Below, piece by piece: positions 9,650 to 18,403 of a stretch of 18,403 nucleotides of DNA. The stretch lies in assembly GCA_001931875.2 (NCBI GenBank), contig MSJH02000423.1, positions 4,889-23,291 of the forward strand, in the 5' to 3' direction. The notes below the pieces were generated by a model. That model saw only the letters and a list, made by a program, of their open reading frames with translations. It had not been told where the DNA came from and ran no database searches. The stretch is from Byssochlamys sp. IMV 00236 (lineage: Eukaryota; Ascomycota; Eurotiomycetes; Eurotiales; Thermoascaceae). Position numbers and translations under genes: made by a program. Position 1 is the first letter of the stretch. Each line of letters starts with the position of its first letter.

Positions 9650-10090
9650 TTAAGCGAGTAAAGCTACAAAAGAAGCAGCAAACAAGGCAGCCAAGAAAGC
9701 AGCTTGAGGAAATACATTGTCAGCAACCAAGGGAACACCGGCGCTTGTAGAACCTCCATTGGTACCAGTAGCAGTAGCGGTGCCGGTCAAAGAGTTGATA
9801 ACGCTGCTTGCAGATGATTGAACACTAGAGGCTTTAGAGGAGATTGAAGAAGCGATAGAAGAGATTGCGTGCGAAGAAGCACTAACGCTTTCAGAGCTGA
9901 TGCTAAATAAAGGTTAGAAAATGTAAGTTTCAACTATATATGAAGCCTACCTAGTAGCAGTGGTCATTTGGGTGGCTAAACAACAAAAGGTCCATTAGCA
10001 TCAATTCATCTTTGCTAGTCTCTTGTACTTACTCTGAGCATAGGCAAGACCGAGAAGAGCGACGAGAACAATTAAATACTTGGCGTTCAT
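9650..10090 (-). CDS. Small secreted Ser/Ala/Thr-rich protein, probably GPI-anchored, three exons
   Basis: Exons 10090-10033, 9975-9951 and 9902-9650 join in phase to give 111 residues; the middle exon is only 25 nt. Residues 1-19 (MNAKYLIVLVALLGLAYAQ) are a clear signal peptide with an AYA|Q cleavage site. The mature part is rich in Ser, Thr and Ala (SSIASSISSKASS, TGTATATGTNGG), typical of an O-glycosylated cell-wall or surface stalk. The C-terminus is a hydrophobic tail (about residues 92-111, AAFLAALFAASFVALLA) preceded by small residues, as in GPI-attachment signals. No catalytic or binding domain is visible, so only location is inferred: plasma membrane or wall. A TATA element lies 57 bp before the ATG, and the gene is divergent from glutamate 5-kinase. 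Codon choice is biased to C-ending Ala/Ser/Ile codons, which could mean strong expression. Confidence 0.87.
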
Positions 10091-10405
10091 GTTTGGAAAA
10101 ATAGAAAGAAAAGTGATAACCTGGCTTTCCATTCAATTCAATTCCCTTTTATAACCTAACAAAGAGTTTATGGTTTCATATATTTTGCATGATATTTTTA
10201 CCTTTTACAGCTTATCACCAAAAACCCTTGTCCATAGGATGATCCATCGTAAGTGGCTTAAATTTGCGCTGTCGGATAAATTATATTTCTCTCCAAGTGT
10301 GAATCTGCATATTGGCTCGAAATGAGTCATTTTTTTTCAAAGGTTACTTTTTTTTTCTTTTCTTGGTACCTTTTTTTTTTTTCCTTTCTCTCTTTACAAC
10401 CTTTT
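10091..10405. promoter_or_regulatory. 315-bp divergent promoter: GPI protein (-) and glutamate 5-kinase (+)
   Basis: The start codons at 10090 (minus) and 10406 (plus) face away from each other. The kinase side has long pyrimidine tracts (about 10329-10395) leading to its ATG; the other side has the TATA element. I see no general-control (TGACTC) site, although GTCA-containing segments occur. Confidence 0.6.
10147..10153 (-). promoter_or_regulatory. TATA box of the small GPI-protein gene
   Basis: TATAAAA on the minus strand, flanked by GGT and GGG, 57 bp upstream of the ATG at 10090. Spacing and sequence fit a fungal TATA element with a short 5' UTR. Confidence 0.6.
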
Positions 10406-11769
10406 ATGCTTCATAAAAATCAACAAAGCAATAGTAAACAACTCACTATCGTTATCAAAGTGGGTACTTCATCTATTTGTAACGAAGTGACCCACTTTCC
10501 ACTCCTGTCAAACCTATCTGCCATAGTTGAAACCGTTCTCGGTCTACGTTCTCTAGGTCACCGCGTCGTGCTCGTGACGAGTGCTGCGGTTGGCACAGGT
10601 TTACGAAGATTAAACATGCCAGAGAAACCTTCAAGCTTGGCTGCAAGACAGGTAAGATACATTCAAGAGACAATTCATCATAACCCAATTTGTTTAGGCT
10701 GTGGCCGCTGTAGGTCAAGGACGACTCATGGCGTTATATGATGATTTATTTGGCCAATTTGGACAACCTGTTGCACAAATCTTATTGACCAAGAACGATC
10801 TCGCTGACGTATGTCTATAAACGTATGAATAATACACTCAATTGATAGTTTATCTATAGAGATCACAATACTTGAACGCTGTCAATTGTATAGAAGAATT
10901 GTTAGGCATGTCAGTGGTACCTATCGTCAATGAAAATGACTCCATATCTACACAGGTAAGTCAACACTGCTTCCCCGTATAGAGAGAGCTTGGAAACTCA
11001 ATTATCTTGATGCTAGGGTATTCGATTCGGTGATAACGACACATTGTCTGCCGTGATAGCTGGCATGGTCAAGGCAGATTATCTATTTTTATTAACCGAT
11101 GTTGATTGTTTGTACACCGACAATCCTCGTACAAACCCTGATGCCAAACCAGTGCTGTTATGTGATGATATGGTGAATTTAAAAGATCAAGTTTCGGTAG
11201 CCTCCATGGGATCTAATCTTGGTACAGGAGGCATGGCTACCAAGCTGGTTGCAGCTGAACTTGCTACAGCAGCTGGAGTGACAACGATTATTACGAATGG
11301 TTCCAAGTCCCATAATGTCTTAAAGATCATTGATGCGGATAAGAATGACAATAAAACTGAAACCCCTCTTCATACCCGATTCATTGCCAAGAATAATCCA
11401 CTCCTGGATAGAAAATGGTGGATTCAATATGGTTTACATACAGCAGGCACTATCTATGTAGACGAAGGAGCAGCAAATGCCATGTTACAGCCTAAATTAA
11501 AATCAAGTTTATTTGCAGCAGGCATTGTCAAAGTAGAAGGACAATTTGTTGCACAACAAGCAGTCAATATCGTCTGTCGAAAAGAGAAACAGGGTGAACA
11601 GGAAGACTTTTTTATTGGAAAAGGGCTTGTCAATTATTCAAGTACAGAAATTGCAAGGATCAAACGATGTCATAGCAGCGAAATAGTCAATATACTTGGC
11701 TATGTCGATTCAGAGTGCGTCATTCACCGGGATAATTTGGTGAGAAGCACAGACAAGATACCCGTGTAA
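10406..11769 (+). CDS. PRO1: Glutamate 5-kinase (gamma-glutamyl kinase) with PUA domain, four exons
   Basis: It phosphorylates L-glutamate with ATP to gamma-glutamyl phosphate, the first and usually feedback-controlled step of proline synthesis in the cytosol. Exons 10406-10651, 10698-10808, 10860-10955 and 11017-11769 are all phase 0 and give 401 residues, close to yeast Pro1 (428). The amino-acid-kinase domain shows the glycine-rich nucleotide loop IVIKVGTSS (about 15-23), [14 protein letters not shown] (56-69), [12 protein letters not shown] (138-149), FGDNDTLSA (155-163), [10 protein letters not shown] (175-184) and [14 protein letters not shown] (about 214-227). From about residue 288 is a PUA domain (GTIYVDEGA...[12 protein letters not shown]). 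I chose the ATG at 10406; an in-frame ATG at 10322 would add 28 Phe-rich residues encoded by the promoter pyrimidine tract and is unlikely. Introns are 46, 51 and 61 nt. No lesion is seen. Confidence 0.97.
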
Positions 11770-11790
11770 CTATTGCTGCATAAAATGTTC
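11770..11790. other. 21-bp gap between convergent stop codons
   Basis: The glutamate 5-kinase stop (11767-11769) and the TBC gene stop (11791-11793, minus) are separated by 21 bp. The two 3' UTRs must therefore overlap or run into each other's coding sequence. Confidence 0.9.
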
Positions 11791-14115
11791 TTAAAAGTTC
11801 ATCATCTTTTTTACTTCATAAAGCCTTTTATGTAGTGACTCTCTTTCATTTTCACTTTGGGCGTATTTCATTTTAAAATCTATAAGGGTCATCTCTGCCT
11901 TTTGTAATTCATCTTCCAATGTTGAATTCTTGCTTATTAAAGTCGCATTTTCTGTGCAAAGGGTTTCAAACTCATCTTTACTTTTAGTTTCAATTTTCTC
12001 TGGTAATGTTGATACCGCTTGTTCCAATGATTGAACCACTGTCTTTAACGTCATTCCTTCCTCTTTCAGTGCATTCAATTCATCTAATGATTGTCTAAAC
12101 TGCCCATGAACGTCCTGGTGCTCTTGTTTCAACGTATCCATCTTTGTTTTGAGTGTATCTAGCTGTCTTTTCAATTCCATGTTTGTCTTTTGTAATTCAT
12201 CAATCATGTTGGCCTCTGCTGTCTCTTTCTGAATCTGAATTTTATGTTCTTTTTCAAACAAGATTAGCTTTTTCAATGGAATATCCAATTCACAGGCATC
12301 GCTAACAAAACGTCGATCATCATCCTAACACACATGAGTCGCTGTCTTCAATTGAGGAAGAGTGGGGCTTACCTTGTATTCTTGAAATAGGCCATTCTTT
12401 AAGAAATCCAGCAAATGTTCAAACTCAAGCCCCAGTATATGTGTTTGATTTCGCTTTAGTAGGGCTATGGCAAATTTAAATATGGAACTGATGCCTTCGG
12501 TAAATATGACATCGTAAATACGAAAGACTAAATTGAGCGGAAATTTATAAGCGAATAATGTCATGAACCACTGAGAGGCATACATGGTAGAATTAATGCC
12601 TTGTTGTTTCAGATGTCTGGCAACGTGCGGTAAGTATTCTTGAACGAGTGCGTCAAATTGATAGAGTCGCAGTTGTAATCCATCCATTTCTGGTGTAAAA
12701 TGTCCTCTGAGACCATACTTATTCATCAACTTGACCAACAGACAAAAGGCGTCTTCATCCGGCATCTAGAATTAAATTAAAAAAATTAGAGACGGATATG
12801 GTTCTAGAGCAAAATTTACATTCAATAACATGGGTCCAACGATAAAGGCCAAGCCTTGGCAGTAACCCACATCTCGATCATACAAGCTGTAGGCTCTCAC
12901 AACGTTATAAAGGCCTTCCTGACCTTGTCCATCGCTTTCTTTAAAGTAAGTGTGACCAGGAAATGTCCTTGCGAGATCGCGCTGAATCATCTTGTCATAC
13001 GGGCTTTGTAACTTTAGTAAATTGATGTACATTTCAGCAAGTTCTTCATTTTTCGCCCTTGATATGAGCTGCCACACCATTCCACGTATGGAAGGTGGAA
13101 TGCCATGTCGAACATGTTGAATCAATTCTTTACTGATTTTGTTTATATTGTCATAATCACACATCAATCCTGCCCAGAAATCTATTGATGCTGCGTCAAC
13201 CCACTGTAATACAGTATTCATAAGAAATGTTACCCCAGTCATAGTCATCTTGTCCTTTATTTTGAGCAATCAGACTGTGTCTGATCGACTGTCGTTTCAA
13301 ACTCTTCATCACTTTTAATTTTGGATCATTATGATTTTCCAAATTAAGCTGTTCCATCTGAGCCAATAGGGCTTCTTGAAATCCTGGTAGTGGCGAAATC
13401 ACACTGGTTGCTCTTGAGAGTCTTTGATGCCGAGCAGCAAATTGGGCAGATGGTCTACTTGATGCTGGTAAAGGAGCAGAGTGCTGTTTAGAGGGTCGTC
13501 TGGATGATGCAGGTGTTGAAGTAGTAGATGATGACGATCGAAACGGAGACCAAAATGAGGTGAAGATGGATCGTGTTGTGGATGTAGTTGATTCATTATC
13601 AACGCTTTTTCTCGCAGGTAGAGGCGTTGGTTGAGGTGTGCTTACTGGTATCTCTGGTCTATCGCCATTGACAAGTGCAGTAGTGATCATTTTGAGTGGA
13701 TTATATTCCTCGTGGTTATCTTCTAGTGGTATATCGTTCATGTCCGATATCGAGACATGACTATGTTTATGTGATAAAGTTTTGTTATTTAAGGGATCAA
13801 CAGGAGTTGATGATTCCTCCTGTTCCTTTTGGAAACTGGGTGTGGGTGGAGTCATTATCATGGAATCTTCTGAAAGGTTGCTTCGTATTGGTTTCTCAAA
13901 GTATGCATCATCTGTTGAGGAAGAGCTACTGCTTGTCGTAAAGGATTCCCTTTCCCTATAATCTATCAAGACTGTACGTGAGTGAGACAATTCATTATAT
14001 CAATTTATATCGAACCTTTATTATTATCATTACTAGTAGTCGTATTCATATAAGCTAAGTTGCTGTCAGCTTTAATAAATTGTATAGCATCTTCACTTGC
14101 TCTATCAAACGACAT
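11791..14115 (-). CDS. TBC-domain Rab GTPase-activating protein, Gyp5/EVI5 type, five exons
   Basis: Exons 14115-14016, 13971-13234, 13190-12820, 12765-12373 and 12324-11791 join in phase to 711 residues. Residues 1-260 are Ser/Thr/Pro-rich and probably disordered. The TBC domain runs about 284-510: DFWAGLMCDYDN, HGIPPSIRGMVWQLIS, the arginine-finger motif IxxDxxR (I348-D351-R354, RDLARTFP) and the glutamine-finger YCQG (389-392). Both catalytic fingers are intact, so an active GAP is expected. Residues about 535-711 are a long coiled coil (LQKTNMELKRQLDTLK and similar heptads) with many Lys and Glu. TBC plus C-terminal coiled coil is the layout of yeast Gyp5/Gyl1 and animal EVI5, which act on Ypt1/Sec4- or Rab11/35-class GTPases in Golgi-to-surface traffic; the Rab partner here is inferred only. 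Exon 3 needs the acceptor at 13191; an upstream AG (13205-13204) would give a stop. The first intron has an unusual GTTCGA donor. Confidence 0.94.
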
Positions 14116-14256
14116 TAAAATAATAAACAAAGAAAAAGCGAAAGAAAGGGAAAAAAGACTGAAAAAAGTATGTAAAAGGGGAACACAATATTTGAAGTTA
14201 TTTATTCGGTGATTTAAACTCTCTGTCTTTCTTCCTTTTCCCTCTCACTTCTTCTC
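14116..14256. promoter_or_regulatory. 141-bp divergent promoter: TBC gene (-) and Cys-rich TM protein (+)
   Basis: Both start codons are flanked by pyrimidine-rich leaders on their own sense strands (CTTTTTTCCCTTTCTTTCGC on minus; the CT-rich stretch 14220-14256 on plus). There is no obvious TATA box. Confidence 0.6.
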
Positions 14257-14702
14257 ATGTCACTTTTAACAACATTCCTATGGACTCTCTTAATGACAAC
14301 ATGTTATGGAGCAGAAATACAAATGTTTTGTAAATGTTTTTGTGGATCTAATTCAACTATATTTGAACTTCCAATGACTGACTTAAGGCCCTGTTCTGTT
14401 TGTACTAAACAATATTGTCTGGACAATATGCAAGACGGCCTTTGTGATGGCATTGCTGATGCTACTTGTCCGAGTAATGACTTTAAGACAGAGTGTTTTG
14501 GTAAGATAACTAATATGAACATAGACGATTTACCCATTTCAATATCTTAGCTCGTGATTCATTCAAGGATGAAATGATCGTACGTAGCTTTCTCTTGATC
14601 ACATCCGGACTTATAGTCTATTCTATCATCAAACCACTGTTGACAGATAAATGGCAAAAGGTAAAGGATTATGTATATCTTGCAGGTTATTGCATAGATT
14701 AA
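14257..14702 (+). CDS. Small secretory Cys-rich protein with one transmembrane segment, two exons
   Basis: Exons 14257-14500 and 14551-14702 join in phase 1 and give 131 residues; the 50-nt intron has GTAAGA and CTTAG ends. Residues 1-18 (MSLLTTFLWTLLMTTCYG) are a signal peptide. The lumenal/extracellular part (19-90) has nine cysteines (25, 27, 29, 46, 49, 54, 63, 71, 80), including CKCFC and CSVC, and an N-glycosylation site NST at 32-34. A hydrophobic segment at about 92-112 (SFLLITSGLIVYSIIKPLL) predicts a type I membrane protein with a short basic tail. I believe similar small CxCxC plus TM proteins are conserved across fungi, but I know of no function. The conserved RDSFKDEMIV stretch just before the membrane spans the splice junction and supports the intron. 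The last 14 residues (KVKDYVYLAGYCID) are less certain. Confidence 0.85.
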
Positions 14703-15905
14703 AAAAGTTTCAGTACGTTTCTCGATAGCGGTAATTTAAAATACATGTGCATGTAGACTGCAAAGACAAAAATAAAGTCCATCATGGAAAGCACACACGC
14801 ACACTGTCTCTCGTTAGAACTCTGGTCAAGTTGCAGTGTAGAACATGTCACTCTAAATGTTAATTGCCCTTGAATCTTCAGCTTTTTGTTAGATACGATT
14901 AAATACTCCACTTATACTCTTCCAATAAAAAGTTGGTTAATGAAGCCAAAGACTCAACTTTTTATACACTTATATCGCGACAAGTGGTATTAACGAGTCA
15001 TTATAAATGACTGTTATACTGCTTTTCTATATTCAAGTATTAATTCATGAGAATACACTTTTGCAAATGTAATCAGATATAGTTTTTATTGATAGTCAAC
15101 TTCTAAAAAGCTGATCAGTCGTTAAAGTTGTGGTTTCCTCAACTATACTGTAGAGTTCCCCTACAACTCCATTTTACCGGGCTGCAGTCTAAGCTCATTG
15201 ATCAGAACAAGCTTTAACTGGAAATTTCTAGATTGCAAAAGGATCTTGCAACCAGAGATTAGCTCATTGCCCAAAATTCCAACACGCATCACACAATAAC
15301 GGAGACAACCAACAACAGCCCGCACCCAATGAGACTAGAGTTCTTCCCTAACTGAAGCATTCTTCGATGACAGCATATAGACAGATCTCATGGCCACTTT
15401 TCAACTTCATACGAAGATGTGTCAAATATAAAAAGAGTACAGATTACTAGCGATTTAGAAGAAGAAAGTATAACCATTTTTTGGTAGTGAAGATACAGAA
15501 GCATGCTCATTTGTATCGAATATATTGCCAACGCATCTAAATAAAGATCTATTGAAAAAACATTTTGTCAATGAAAAAGGTTGATGGCATAAAATTGAAT
15601 TTGAGTGTGAAAGAACTCTTGTAAATTCGTATAGCACAGACTGATATTAATATATGGCATCTCACTAATGAGAACTACCTATGTGAGATTATATAGTGGC
15701 ATTACCCCCCAAAACTGCTTCATAATGATACATATGAAGAAATCGTTAAACTGCTGCTTTCTTAGATTATCAGAGACAAAGAAAAGTGCGTCAAGTGAAT
15801 ATGAAAGTGGTCATTTTATTAACAAAAAACTAAGTGCGGGAGTTACAAAATGAAACTTTTATTTAAGCAAACAATAGTTTAATTTCCAAAGAAAGAGTTT
15901 TGAAT
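14703..15905. other. Intergenic, no gene supported
   Basis: AT-rich on the whole, with a less AT-rich patch at about 15140-15400. There, plus frame codons from about 15193 to 15486 read partly protein-like (for example EISRLQKDLATRD, coiled-coil-like). They are broken by about five stops in 100 codons, roughly what chance gives, and the next stretch (about 15490-15600) is in another frame. I see no start, no splice pattern and no domain. Confidence 0.5.
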
Positions 15906-15976
15906 AAGTAGAGATTTTTCTTTTGATAGCCAAGTTTAGAGAGCAAGTAGAGACTTTTTTTCTTTTGATGGCCAAG
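15906..15976. repeat. Imperfect direct repeat, two copies of about 30 nt
   Basis: Copies at 15906-15934 and 15945-15976 both start AAGTAGAGA, run through a T-rich core with CTTTTGAT and end GCCAAG. They differ by an indel in the T-run and one or two substitutions. A more degenerate T-rich third unit follows to about 16013. Confidence 0.7.
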
Positions 15977-16013
15977 CAGAGAGATTTTTTCTTCTTTTTT
16001 CTTTCCATAAGCC

Positions 16014-16781
16014 CAGAAGGCCGCATTATCGCTAACTTTCAAACCCAAGATGACTAGAATCATAGACTGCATGCCGGAAGATCACACGGTGTAAACCCTC
16101 TATGAAAAAAAAAGTACTCAAGACACAAGATCCAAGGCTCAAGACTCAAAAAAACAACCACAAGAAAACTCAAGAAAGGGGAGCTTCAACGTACGAAGAG
16201 TGCACCTAAGTACCTAGGACAAATCTTTTCGAAAGCGCTACGGACAGTGCGCGCAGTAGGGACATTGGAACATTGGGACATTGAAAGCATCGAACTCAAT
16301 AGCAGGGAGGGTTTACGGGCCATTCATCAGCTGTAGAAGCAGAGCCATAATAATAGGAGCATCTCGGGGTGATTCAGCGTAGATGGAAGCCAAAAGAAGA
16401 GCCAAAATCAAAACAGCTTAACCCTCATGTATCAAAAGCCTTTTGTCGAGCATGAAACGTAGGTAACTGAATTGCTGGCCTGCACATGAAAAGGTAACTT
16501 TTTTATCCTCTATCTCTTGTTGTTATATCCTTGTCATTTCCCGTTCTACATCTGAAATGTAAGCTAACATGATCAACTATTGTGATTTCAATAGATTTAG
16601 TGATTAAATGCTCATTTTATAGTAAAGCAATGACACTAAAAAAGAGAAAATAAAGTCTGCATAAACCATTTCAAATGGCGCTCAAAACAGGATGGATTGC
16701 TAAGGTACGCGACATACTTTATATAGTCCCTTATTATCATGGATACTCGTGTATTATGAATGGAAGGTATTATCAAATATA
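16014..16781. other. Intergenic, mixed-composition stretch without a supported gene
   Basis: From 16080 to 16480 the sequence is less AT-rich than its surroundings. It holds CAAGA-type short repeats (16117-16180), three near-copies of ACATTGG (16262-16283) and a 10-bp inverted repeat (16091-16100 and 16307-16316). Composition and repeats could mark an old transposon or LTR relic. No reading frame or domain supports this, and 16500-16780 is plain AT-rich DNA. Confidence 0.4.
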
Positions 16782-17060
16782 TTATTTATTGGACGAGGAG
16801 AAAGGGGTTTTTATAACCATGGAAAAGAATGTGAATACGTGAATGTCAAAAGGATAAAAATAAGCCTTATGTGGAATAAAATAGTAAAGAGGAACAATGT
16901 GATGGCAGAGCAGTTTATCACTGTAGTAACGAATGTTGTCATTTAGTTGATCAATTGTAGCCTTTATTTTTTCAACCTCTATAGTTAATATTGCCACGGA
17001 TGCTTTACTTGTAAACACAACATTGAATGCATTTGGTGTTCGCTTTATTCATATCAAGTT
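16782..17060 (-). other. Unrecognised open stretch, possible gene remnant
   Basis: On the minus strand a frame is open from about 17060 to the stop at 16784-16782; its first ATG is at 17018. The first 40 residues are heptad-like and acidic (VEKIKATIDQLNDNIRYYSD). The rest is aromatic/hydrophobic and less protein-like, suggesting that coding sense, if any, stops near 16915. No domain, splice site or partner exon is evident. It may be a fragment or chance. Confidence 0.2.
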
Positions 17061-17662
17061 TAATGTTGATTCATTTCATTAAAGGGAAAAGACCTTTTAA
17101 TCGAAAGCTCAATCTCATTTGTTTTATTTTATTTTTTTTAGTTGAAAACATTTTTCTTTATTATCAGCAACATAGGTTTAAATACAACAAAGACAGGTTG
17201 CAGGTACATAATATTTATTGACCAACTTTTGGTGTACAGGCGTATTCAGCTTGGCTTGAGACAGCTTGTATGATGTAGATTACTTTTTGGCACAGACTTG
17301 TTTGTATTGATCATAGTGATGATTTGATCTTTAAGCTTCAGAAAGTGAGACATATCATTGTTTTGAGATCAGAGCCAACTCTAAGCAGATTCCATTATTC
17401 TTCCATTTCGTGATTGTATTCATAAGATCCCATTGTCTGTTTCTTTGACTGATCTACTCAAAAGCCACTTGCTAGTATTTTATAATCGCATTTATATTTT
17501 TTAAAATCAAACTTTGCTTTAAGCCATATGCTCATCCATTTGTTGTTACCCATGAGTACTGTTGAACTTTGGTCCCTTTGCCTACAGTGTACTGGCACTA
17601 AGGCCTGGTCATATAAACCCTTTAAGAAGATCAAATTAATCAGCTATATGGGAATTGATTAA
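17061..17662. other. Intergenic, nothing recognised
   Basis: AT-rich sequence with T-runs (about 17121-17160). The plus-strand ATG frame at 17027-17221 is Phe/Ile/Leu-rich from T-richness and shows no domain. Confidence 0.5.
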
Positions 17663-17866
17663 CAGCATACTAGAGTTGCGTAGACAATCCAGAAGACCAT
17701 AATTGATCTGTACTAGTGAAAGTCCATGAACGGCTCCTCAGTGCATGTGTTTGACCCTGTATAAGACCCGATCGAACCCCCCTAAAGTGAATCCATGAAC
17801 CGTACACGGGACTAGCGTAGATAATCGAAAAGGTCACTGGCTAATGATAGATGAGCACCCATGAAC
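17663..17866. repeat. Diverged repeats ending in [TC]CCATGAAC, spacing 66-69 nt
   Basis: The 9-mers TCCATGAAC (17723-17731 and 17792-17800) and CCCATGAAC (17858-17866) are 69 and 66 nt apart. The first and third units also share ACTAG...CGTAGA(C/T)AATC (17669-17689 and 17811-17826). The middle unit is much less similar outside the 9-mer. This looks like an old tandem array or nested duplication. Confidence 0.45.
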
Positions 17867-18403
17867 AACACGTTTGTTCAGTCATCAATTGTATTTGAGT
17901 GTTTGATTATTTGAGCGTTTGAGTATATTAATAAGCAGTAGCAAGCATTTTTTGAGCATTAGCGAGTAGCAGAGATTTCTTTAAGGCTTCACCCCGTGAG
18001 AGACCATTATGATAGAGTAAGATGCATCAGGAACCATGAAATAGAGCCAGCAAAAGTGAATTTTCTGAACGATGGCATTATTTATATGTACTTTGAGATC
18101 ACCCGGACGTGGTTATACCTTTTCAGCATAAAGAATAATAGAATAATAAAAGTATGAGAGAGTTTGTAGAAGAAGAGAGAAAGAATGAAGAAAAAAAGGG
18201 GGAAAAAGAGTGATGGTCTCTTTTATAGTTTTTTGTTTACGTGAATCATGTTATTTAGGCTGAAAATATATGACTCATTCTTTTTTCCTCCAATAATGTA
18301 TGAATAAATAATAATTCATTCTCTATCTTATCCAAATTAGAGTATACCCGAACGTTCCTCCTTTTTTAAGTTTAGATTTTCACACCTCCTTTTTTTTTTT
18401 TTT
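17867..18403. other. Right edge, nothing recognised
   Basis: AT-rich, with a purine-rich patch at 18150-18200 and a T-run at the very end. A minus or plus gene could begin beyond the edge, but no partial exon can be supported. Confidence 0.4.

Noticed and set aside
10322..10405. In-frame upstream ATG extending glutamate 5-kinase by 28 residues
   Set aside because: The extension is almost all Phe/Leu/Ser from the promoter pyrimidine tract; the ATG at 10406 gives the family's usual N-terminus.
10473..10718. Minus-strand open frame opposite glutamate 5-kinase exon 1
   Set aside because: Shadow of a confidently identified exon.
13696..13941. Plus-strand open frame opposite the TBC gene
   Set aside because: Antisense to the Ser-rich exon; no domain.
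14699..14911. Minus-strand open frame downstream of the Cys-rich gene
   Set aside because: Length within chance, no domain, overlaps the neighbouring stop codon only.
15863..16072. Minus-strand Lys/Leu-rich open frame with repeated SLLGHQKKKSLY-like units
   Set aside because: It is the translation of the T-rich imperfect direct repeats, not a protein repeat.
17700..18155. Plus frame that reads protein-like if its stops are taken as mutated Gln/Arg codons
   Set aside because: About eight stops in 143 codons is what chance gives in this composition, and any stop can be derived from CAA, CAG or CGA, so it is not evidence of decay.
1..18403. CRISPR array, rRNA, or intact transposon with terminal repeats
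   Set aside because: No regularly spaced identical repeats, no rRNA-like conserved sequence, and no matching terminal inverted or long direct repeats seen by eye.

Overview
The window looks like nuclear DNA of a filamentous fungus, most likely an early-diverging one (Mucoromycota, Mucorales-like). The DNA is AT-rich. Genes are split by many very short introns (about 43-125 nt, mostly 43-74) with GTAAG-type donors. Coding regions are closely spaced with short shared promoters, and there is a long glutamine-rich LUFS/WD40 regulator. The genus assignment is inference; no rRNA or tRNA gene is present to anchor it.

Left part (1-7.1 kb): a nine-exon minus-strand gene encodes a LEUNIG-type transcriptional co-regulator of 1081 residues (LisH/LUFS, poly-Q, WD40). 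Upstream of it, on the same strand, lies a spliced TnpB-superfamily, Fanzor-like gene (about 4.7-7.0 kb). It still shows a RuvC-I block, a conserved YGD block and half of a zinc ribbon. It also carries an in-frame stop in a correctly spliced exon and at least one frameshift, so I call it a decayed copy of an RNA-guided nuclease gene. This is the most interesting item in the window.

Middle part (7.1-14.7 kb): about 2.2 kb of AT-rich DNA holds no gene I can support. It is followed by a compact block of four genes. A small secreted, Ser/Ala-rich, probably GPI-anchored protein (minus) is divergent from glutamate 5-kinase (plus, first step of proline synthesis). The kinase converges tail-to-tail, 21 bp between stop codons, on a Gyp5/EVI5-type TBC Rab-GAP (minus). 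The TBC gene shares a 141-bp divergent promoter with a small Cys-rich signal-peptide/one-TM protein (plus). No functional link between these four genes is evident beyond shared promoters and termini.

Right part (14.7-18.4 kb): no convincing gene. It contains short repeats, a distant 10-bp inverted repeat, a weak family of diverged repeats spaced about 66-69 nt apart, and unrecognised open stretches that are no longer than chance would give.
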